Below are positions 19,297 through 22,902 of a DNA stretch of 22,902 nucleotides, in pieces; positions within the stretch are counted from its first letter, which is position 1; each line of letters begins with the position of its first letter. A program made the position numbers and the translations under genes. The notes below the pieces were generated by a model, which was given only the letters and a program-made list of their open reading frames with translations, searched no databases and was not told the origin of the DNA. Where the stretch lies: positions 1 to 22,902 of the IMG/VR virus record IMGVR_UViG_3300009553_000423. One strand, given 5' to 3'. Origin of the DNA: a virus.

Positions 19297-19557
19297 CTAG
19301 TCCCCGCCTCCTTTGGGTTCACTGAAATGACGGTCGGGTGCCTCTCGGTTTTTGCCGCTGAATTCGTTAGCGTTCGGGCAGGTTGAAAAATGGCTGACGT
19401 AGAGCTTCTCGCCGATCAAATTCGGCGGGACTTTCACGGCGACGTTATCGACCACGCTATACACGACGATGTTGGGGTCGAGCGGAATGCTGAACCCCTT
19501 GCTGGATTTGGCCCAGACGATTTCCCGGCCACAGCCTTTACAAATGGCGAGGTTCAT
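19297..19557 (-). CDS. Small zinc-binding phage protein
   Basis: 86 residues starting MNLAICKGCGREIVWAKSSKGFSIPLDP. An N-terminal CKGCG knuckle with IVWAKSSKGFSIPLDP is followed by strands and VSHFSTCPNANEFSG. The CxxCGxxIVW...G..iPlD...H...CPna pattern is seen in small phage proteins of unknown function. The start overlaps the nuclease stop as ATGA. It is 36 nt upstream of the secreted gene, and the last member of the recombination operon before it. Confidence 0.7.
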   Translation of the reverse strand: MNLAICKGCGREIVWAKSSKGFSIPLDPNIVVYSVVDNVAVKVPPNLIGEKLYVSHFSTCPNANEFSGKNREAPDRHFSEPKGGGD

Positions 19558-20291
19558 TCGGCAACCTCCGCGCGCACCTGGCTTTCATGCGGCACGCGAT
19601 CCGAGACAAAGGCGCAGTATTCGCAGGCGGGTTTGGGCACGCCCTTCTTACTGATCGTCATCTCCATTGCCGGCGGCTCGGGAAGCTTGAGGCATTCCAC
19701 GGCGTCATGCACCAGCTTCACCGCGCGCGCGGGATCCGTTTCCATTTTCACGACCGCGGTGTGGAATTTAAACTCGCCGTGCCCGGATACGACGTCGGGC
19801 CAATAATAACCGAGGTATCCGTCGCCGTTGCATTTGAGCCCGCAGCCCTGCTCGACCAGGAGGTGGTAGCAGTCCAGCTGCGTGCCGTAATACTCTTCCG
19901 ACGCGCCTTCCTTCGGCGCCGCCCCGCGCGTCTTGTAATCGTATGGGCTGCAGAGCCCGTCGTCCCAAATGAGCAGCTCGTCCAGCGCGCCCGAGAGCAG
20001 CGCAATGCCGTCCACCTCAATGATGAGGTTACGCCAATTGCGCCAGCGCTCAAGCGCCTCACGGTCGTGGTAGGGCTTGGCTCCGGTCAGATGCGCCATT
20101 TCGGGCGGCAGCGTCCCCTGGCTCATGTGTTGGTCGAAATACGTTTTCAGCACGCGGTCCACGCCGCCCGGCAGCGAGGGGAATATCCCTCGCGGCTGGA
20201 CGATCTTGTGGTTCTGTGCAAGCCAAAAGCACCGCGGGCAGTCCTCGTAAACACCCAGCGACGAATTGGAAAACCGGATCAGCTCGCTCAT
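19554..20291 (-). CDS. PD-(D/E)XK nuclease, RecB/Cas4-like
   Basis: 245 residues from ATG 20291, overlapping the upstream stop as ATGA. The N-terminus RFSNSSLGVYEDCPRCFWLA is the start of RecB-like nucleases. The active site is SGALDELLIWDD followed by SPYDYKTRG, giving the D...(D)xK triad, and QLDCYHLLVEQ supplies the conserved Gln helix. A C-terminal PACEYCAF pair with the N-terminal CPRC suggests an iron-sulfur or zinc site as in Cas4/AddB. It probably processes DNA ends in recombination or repair. Another in-frame start at 20507 rereads the upstream gene. Confidence 0.85.
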   Translation of the reverse strand: MSELIRFSNSSLGVYEDCPRCFWLAQNHKIVQPRGIFPSLPGGVDRVLKTYFDQHMSQGTLPPEMAHLTGAKPYHDREALERWRNWRNLIIEVDGIALLSGALDELLIWDDGLCSPYDYKTRGAAPKEGASEEYYGTQLDCYHLLVEQGCGLKCNGDGYLGYYWPDVVSGHGEFKFHTAVVKMETDPARAVKLVHDAVECLKLPEPPAMEMTISKKGVPKPACEYCAFVSDRVPHESQVRAEVAE

Positions 20292-21043
20292 TTGGGACCT
20301 CCTACGGTCACGCTGCTGGGCGTGGCGTAACATTGCACGCCGTGCTTGGCGAATTCGGCCATGTTCCCGTTCAGCTTGGCGGCATAGCCCTTGAGTTTCG
20401 CGCGCAGGTCGTCGATATCGATCCACTCGTGGTACTCGGGATGCGCCGCAATGTGCTTCAAGAGCGCGCCCAGGTCCTCGATCTCGACCCGATAATCCAT
20501 TTTCCACGCGGCATTCTCGATCTTGGGCATAGCGATCGTCTTCGGCACGAAGGCCAGCGGTTTACGCGCGACGGATTTCGCCTCTTTCTCTTTACCGAGG
20601 TCCATCAGCGTCTGGATGGTTTTCTCTTTTTTCTCTTCGGCTTTTTGAATGTCCTTGGTGGCCTGCTTTTCTTGGAGGAGTTTGATGCGGTTTGATTCGT
20701 CGAGGTACCAGCGGTCCATTTTCGTCTTGGCGTCTTTGAATAGCTTCTCGCAGGGGTTGACGTAGGAATTGATCTCGGCGTCGACTTCGCGTTTTAAGGC
20801 CAGCAACTTTTTACTGGCCTCGCCCAACATGCCCGATTCAACGGAGCGGATAAAGTCCCGCACCTCGACGCGCCAGGCCGATGCCTTCTGTGCGCCCTCT
20901 TCGTTTTTAATTCCAGCGATGATCTTGGGGCCTTCGCGTTCCAGCTTCGCCAGCGTCTTTTTGTAATGTTCCCGTTGCGCTTCCGTGACCGTCATCACGC
21001 GCAGCTGCGTGGTGGGCGTTACTTCCATTGTGTCCTGTGACAT
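20288..21043 (-). CDS. Coiled-coil recombination-operon protein
   Basis: 251 residues. After a short leader, residues about 20-150 form long charged helices (HYKKTLAKLEREGPKIIAG, KKLLALKREVDAEINSYVNPCEKLFKDAKTKMDRWYL, KAEEKKEKTIQTLM). The C-terminal part is strand-rich (WKMDYRVEIEDLGALLKHIAAHPEYHEWIDIDDLRAKLKGYAAKL) and ends GVQCYATPSSVTVGG. Phage proteins with this shape, including DUF1351-like ones, sit in recombination operons with exonucleases and annealing proteins; the function is not established. GGAGGACTTAAA precedes the ATG. Confidence 0.65.
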   Translation of the reverse strand: MSQDTMEVTPTTQLRVMTVTEAQREHYKKTLAKLEREGPKIIAGIKNEEGAQKASAWRVEVRDFIRSVESGMLGEASKKLLALKREVDAEINSYVNPCEKLFKDAKTKMDRWYLDESNRIKLLQEKQATKDIQKAEEKKEKTIQTLMDLGKEKEAKSVARKPLAFVPKTIAMPKIENAAWKMDYRVEIEDLGALLKHIAAHPEYHEWIDIDDLRAKLKGYAAKLNGNMAEFAKHGVQCYATPSSVTVGGPK

Positions 21044-21075
21044 TTTAAGTCCTCCATTTTTCCCGAGTTAACAGT

Positions 21076-21747
21076 CTAGTACGACAAGATCTTGGTCAGC
21101 TTCTGCGGCGGCTCCGCGCGCCAGCGTTGTACGGTTTTCAGGTTTGATTGCCACACGTAATAGTCGTCCTCGTCGTCGAATTCTTTAACCCTGAATTTCC
21201 CGTTTTGCTTGAGCTCCACGCCAATGCGCCGGCGCGTCTTTCGCTGGTCTTTATCCCAGGGATGAATCGCCATGTCGTGGGCGGCCGTCTGGATCGCGGT
21301 CCACCAGGGCATCGTCCCCGTTTTAATCTCCACAATGGCCTCGTCGCCCTGCAATATCAGCCCTTCCCCATCGGGCGTAGTGGCATAATGACGCTCTGCA
21401 TTATATATCGGAACCTCGCGCAAGCGTGGCTTCCATTTCCAGACTTCTTTGAATTCGGCGAAGGCCTCCACAAACCCCAGATAGCGATGGTGGATCTTAT
21501 TCCAGACCCCGGTATCGCCGTCGTCGATGAGGTGGGTGACGCGGTGGACATAGGACCCCCGGTGCCGGGATTCTTCGGTGTAGTAGGTGGGGTCCACATA
21601 GCGGACCTGCAGGAACGTGCCCGATGGACTCCACATGCGCTTTGCACGCAGCAGGTAATCGTGCGGGTCGGAGATGAAATTAAAGGACGGGTCTTTTTTC
21701 TCGAAGAACCGCCAGTCGGGGATTCCCTTAAGCGTCTCGGTGAGCAA
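21076..21747 (-). CDS. PD-(D/E)XK exonuclease-like protein
   Basis: About 223 residues if started at TTG 21747; an ATG at 21816 in frame overlaps the upstream gene by 89 nt and is less likely. RHRGSYVHRVTHLID resembles the entry helix of phage exonucleases. The active site is ATTPDGEGLILQGDEAIVEIKTG (D, E and K of PD-(D/E)XK), followed by WTAIQTAAHDMAI with the conserved Gln. It probably resects double-stranded ends, delivering single strands to a partner. The upstream neighbour may be that annealing partner, as in lambda exo/bet. A CATAATG-like dyad inside the gene (21379-21395) is probably coding coincidence. Confidence 0.8.
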   Translation of the reverse strand: MLTETLKGIPDWRFFEKKDPSFNFISDPHDYLLRAKRMWSPSGTFLQVRYVDPTYYTEESRHRGSYVHRVTHLIDDGDTGVWNKIHHRYLGFVEAFAEFKEVWKWKPRLREVPIYNAERHYATTPDGEGLILQGDEAIVEIKTGTMPWWTAIQTAAHDMAIHPWDKDQRKTRRRIGVELKQNGKFRVKEFDDEDDYYVWQSNLKTVQRWRAEPPQKLTKILSY

Positions 21748-22636
21748 TGTGGTAACGACCCTTGTCCACGCCTTCGCCGATGTAGAGCATGGGCATACCC
21801 GTCTGGATGAATTCATTGCATAGCTTACAGGGCGCGTCGAATTTGGCGTTCATCTCCCGCGCGCCTTTTAAGTTGATCTGGGCTCTCGGCGGCTGCGGGG
21901 GTTGCTCCTCTTCCTCGCCAGCGGCTGCGGCCGGCGGCGTGGTTGCGGGCTTTTGCATGGACGGCGCAGGCGTGCGATCAGGGATCGGCGGCCGCTTTTC
22001 GCTCGTCATGTTCTGGCGCAGCGCAGGGTCCATGTCTTCCAGGTCCTGCTCGAACACATCCGAGGCGGCGGTGCAGGTCAGCGTGGCGTCAATCAGTGCC
22101 CGCTTTTTGCACATTTTCAGAATCGTGTTGGCGACGTCGGCGATGTTCACGCGCACCTGCATGGCGGGTTTGCCCTCGTCGTAATACTTGAGGCGGCGCT
22201 GGTCTTCGGGCGTGGCGTTGTACTCGGCGAGATACGCTTTTTTCCATTTGTATTTTTCCTCGTCAGAGGAGCATTCGCCGACGCCCCAGCCAATCACCGC
22301 TCCCGTGACCTGGTGCGTCATGCGGATGCGGATGCGATAGCGGATCTCGCCAGGAACACGGAGGTCCTCAATCAACGGCTCCGCGCATAGGCGAAAGGTC
22401 ACCATGATTTTCTCCGCACCCTGTTTGTAAAGCGTGTTTTTCTTGGTGCCCGGAATAATGCCAAAGTGGACGTCGCGCTTAAACACCGACTTGATGACTT
22501 GCTGGATAAGGCTCACATCGGCTTTTATCTCGGCGGCGGTGAGCTTCATTAATTCGGGCGGTCGTACTTCCTGCTGAATGATTTCAGTGGTCACGGGTTT
22601 TTCCTTCTTCTGCGGTTTTGGTTTTACCTCTGGCAT
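21728..22636 (-). CDS. Candidate single-strand annealing protein
   Basis: 302 residues. A conserved core (about 30-200) reads LIQQVIKSVFKRDVHFGIIPGTKKNTLYKQGAEKIMVTFRL, IRIRMTHQVTGAVIGWGVGECSSDEEKYK and ADVANTILKMCKKRALIDATLTCTAASDVFEQDLED. This core is widespread in phages as an uncharacterised protein. A proline/glutamate-rich linker (EEEEQPPQPP) then leads to a small C-terminal zinc-finger-like module PCKLCNEF...YIGEGVDKGRYHIAHRDA. Next to an exonuclease and a coiled-coil protein, it is a good candidate for the annealing or loading partner, by context only. GGGGAGGACTTAAACC precedes the ATG; promoter and dyad lie at 22677-22705. Confidence 0.55.
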   Translation of the reverse strand: MPEVKPKPQKKEKPVTTEIIQQEVRPPELMKLTAAEIKADVSLIQQVIKSVFKRDVHFGIIPGTKKNTLYKQGAEKIMVTFRLCAEPLIEDLRVPGEIRYRIRIRMTHQVTGAVIGWGVGECSSDEEKYKWKKAYLAEYNATPEDQRRLKYYDEGKPAMQVRVNIADVANTILKMCKKRALIDATLTCTAASDVFEQDLEDMDPALRQNMTSEKRPPIPDRTPAPSMQKPATTPPAAAAGEEEEQPPQPPRAQINLKGAREMNAKFDAPCKLCNEFIQTGMPMLYIGEGVDKGRYHIAHRDA

Positions 22637-22676
22637 GGTTTAAGTCCTCCCCAAACGTCGTCGATGTCATGCGGAT

Positions 22677-22705
22677 ATGGTGCCATAATGCCGCCACATT
22701 GTCAA
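22677..22705 (-). promoter_or_regulatory. Promoter with dyad operator, copy 8
   Basis: On the minus strand TTGACA (22705-22700) is a perfect -35, followed by a 17-bp spacer and a weak CACCAT. The 17-bp dyad GGTGCCATAATGCCGCC (22679-22695) fills the spacer and -10, so a bound repressor would compete with polymerase. The candidate annealing gene starts at 22636. Confidence 0.6.
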
Positions 22706-22726
22706 ACACAAAATAAGCAAAAAATA

Positions 22727-22753
22727 GCCCGGCGCTCTGGGGAGAGGCCGGGC
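22727..22753 (-). terminator. Terminator ending the upstream unit
   Basis: GCCCGGC (22753-22747 read on minus) pairs with GCCGGGC (22733-22727), followed by TATTTTTT. It separates the gene that enters from the right edge from the promoter at 22677-22705. CTTTT on the plus strand may make it bidirectional. Confidence 0.75.
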
Positions 22754-22771
22754 CTTTTGAGACTGTTATTC

Positions 22772-22807
22772 GGGATGCCAACCGGGGACTTAAGCCGATT
22801 GGCACCC
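22772..22807. repeat. Imperfect hairpin before the terminator
   Basis: GGGATGCCAACCGG pairs with CCGATTGGCACCC with one bulge, about 13 bp around a nine-base loop. It precedes the terminator as a second stem and may stabilise the message end. Confidence 0.5.
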
Positions 22808-22839
22808 ATATCCTAGCAGAGCGCGATTTTCCCAACAAG

Positions 22840-22902
22840 TTATTTTTTAATGTCGGGGGAGTCCTTGAATTTGCCGTTACCGGGATCGCCTTTCTGTCGA
22901 TG
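22840..22902 (-). CDS. C-terminal end of a gene entering from right edge
   Basis: Twenty codons in frame to a TAA at 22842-22840, ending FKDSPDIKK. It is the only frame leading sensibly into the hairpin and terminator that follow. The fragment is too short to identify; its charged, Gly/Lys-rich tail is typical of small phage proteins. Confidence 0.4.
   Translation of the reverse strand, partial: HRQKGDPGNGKFKDSPDIKK

Noticed and set aside
21379-21395. Dyad-like AGTGGCATAATGACGCT inside the exonuclease gene
   Set aside because: It is fully explained by coding sequence, is far from a gene start, and the arms match imperfectly.
22584-22838. 84-codon minus-strand frame across the promoter and terminator at the right
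   Set aside because: It spans a terminator, an operator and a ribosome binding site and has no site of its own.

Overview
This window looks like part of the genome of a tailed, double-stranded DNA phage or prophage from an uncultured bacterium. The evidence is a packaging and head block (small terminase, large terminase, DUF1073-type portal, SPP1 gp7/Mu F-like head protein, DUF2213-like protease), a replication and recombination block (origin-binding-type initiator, PD-(D/E)XK nucleases, RusA-like resolvase), two DNA methyltransferases and many small ATGA-coupled genes. No rRNA, tRNA or ordinary host metabolic gene was seen. The host cannot be named from the sequence. Base composition is moderately GC-rich and UGA is used freely as a stop, so the standard bacterial code applies, with one striking exception noted below.

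Layout. From 1 to 6384 all genes run leftward: a DNA-binding regulator (6064-6384), a helix-turn-helix protein, TerS, TerL, portal, a small protein, the MuF-like protein, a 53-residue protein, a strong terminator (921-983), a 32-residue membrane peptide and a DUF2213-like protease that runs off the left edge. From about 6557 to 8406 the strand switches: a promoter, a roughly 220-nt structured and terminated non-coding RNA, a small serine recombinase and four small genes including a DUF3850/ASCH-like protein. From 8341 to the right edge everything runs leftward again: a dense accessory block of mini-proteins (many zinc ribbons, RusA, a ribbon-helix-helix-like protein), a G-rich gene-free stretch (14750-14976), a replication initiator with internal iterons, a PC4-like protein, a ParB-fused methyltransferase, a C5 cytosine methyltransferase, a secreted cargo protein with an in-frame UGA, and a recombination cluster (two PD-(D/E)XK nucleases, a coiled-coil protein and a candidate single-strand annealing protein).

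How it works together. The left arm packages DNA and builds heads. The right arm probably opens an origin, modifies DNA and recombines or repairs replicating phage DNA. Regulation appears to be shared: a 17-bp dyad with core CATNATG sits just upstream of the first gene of most leftward transcription units, and several right-arm genes share the leader GGAGGACTTA before the start codon.

The best candidates for something undescribed are the free-standing RNA gene beside the serine recombinase, the operator family, an interlocked hairpin pair that hides a ribosome binding site at 13456-13491, and the UGA-interrupted secreted protein. All family assignments come from motif recognition by eye; no database search was possible.
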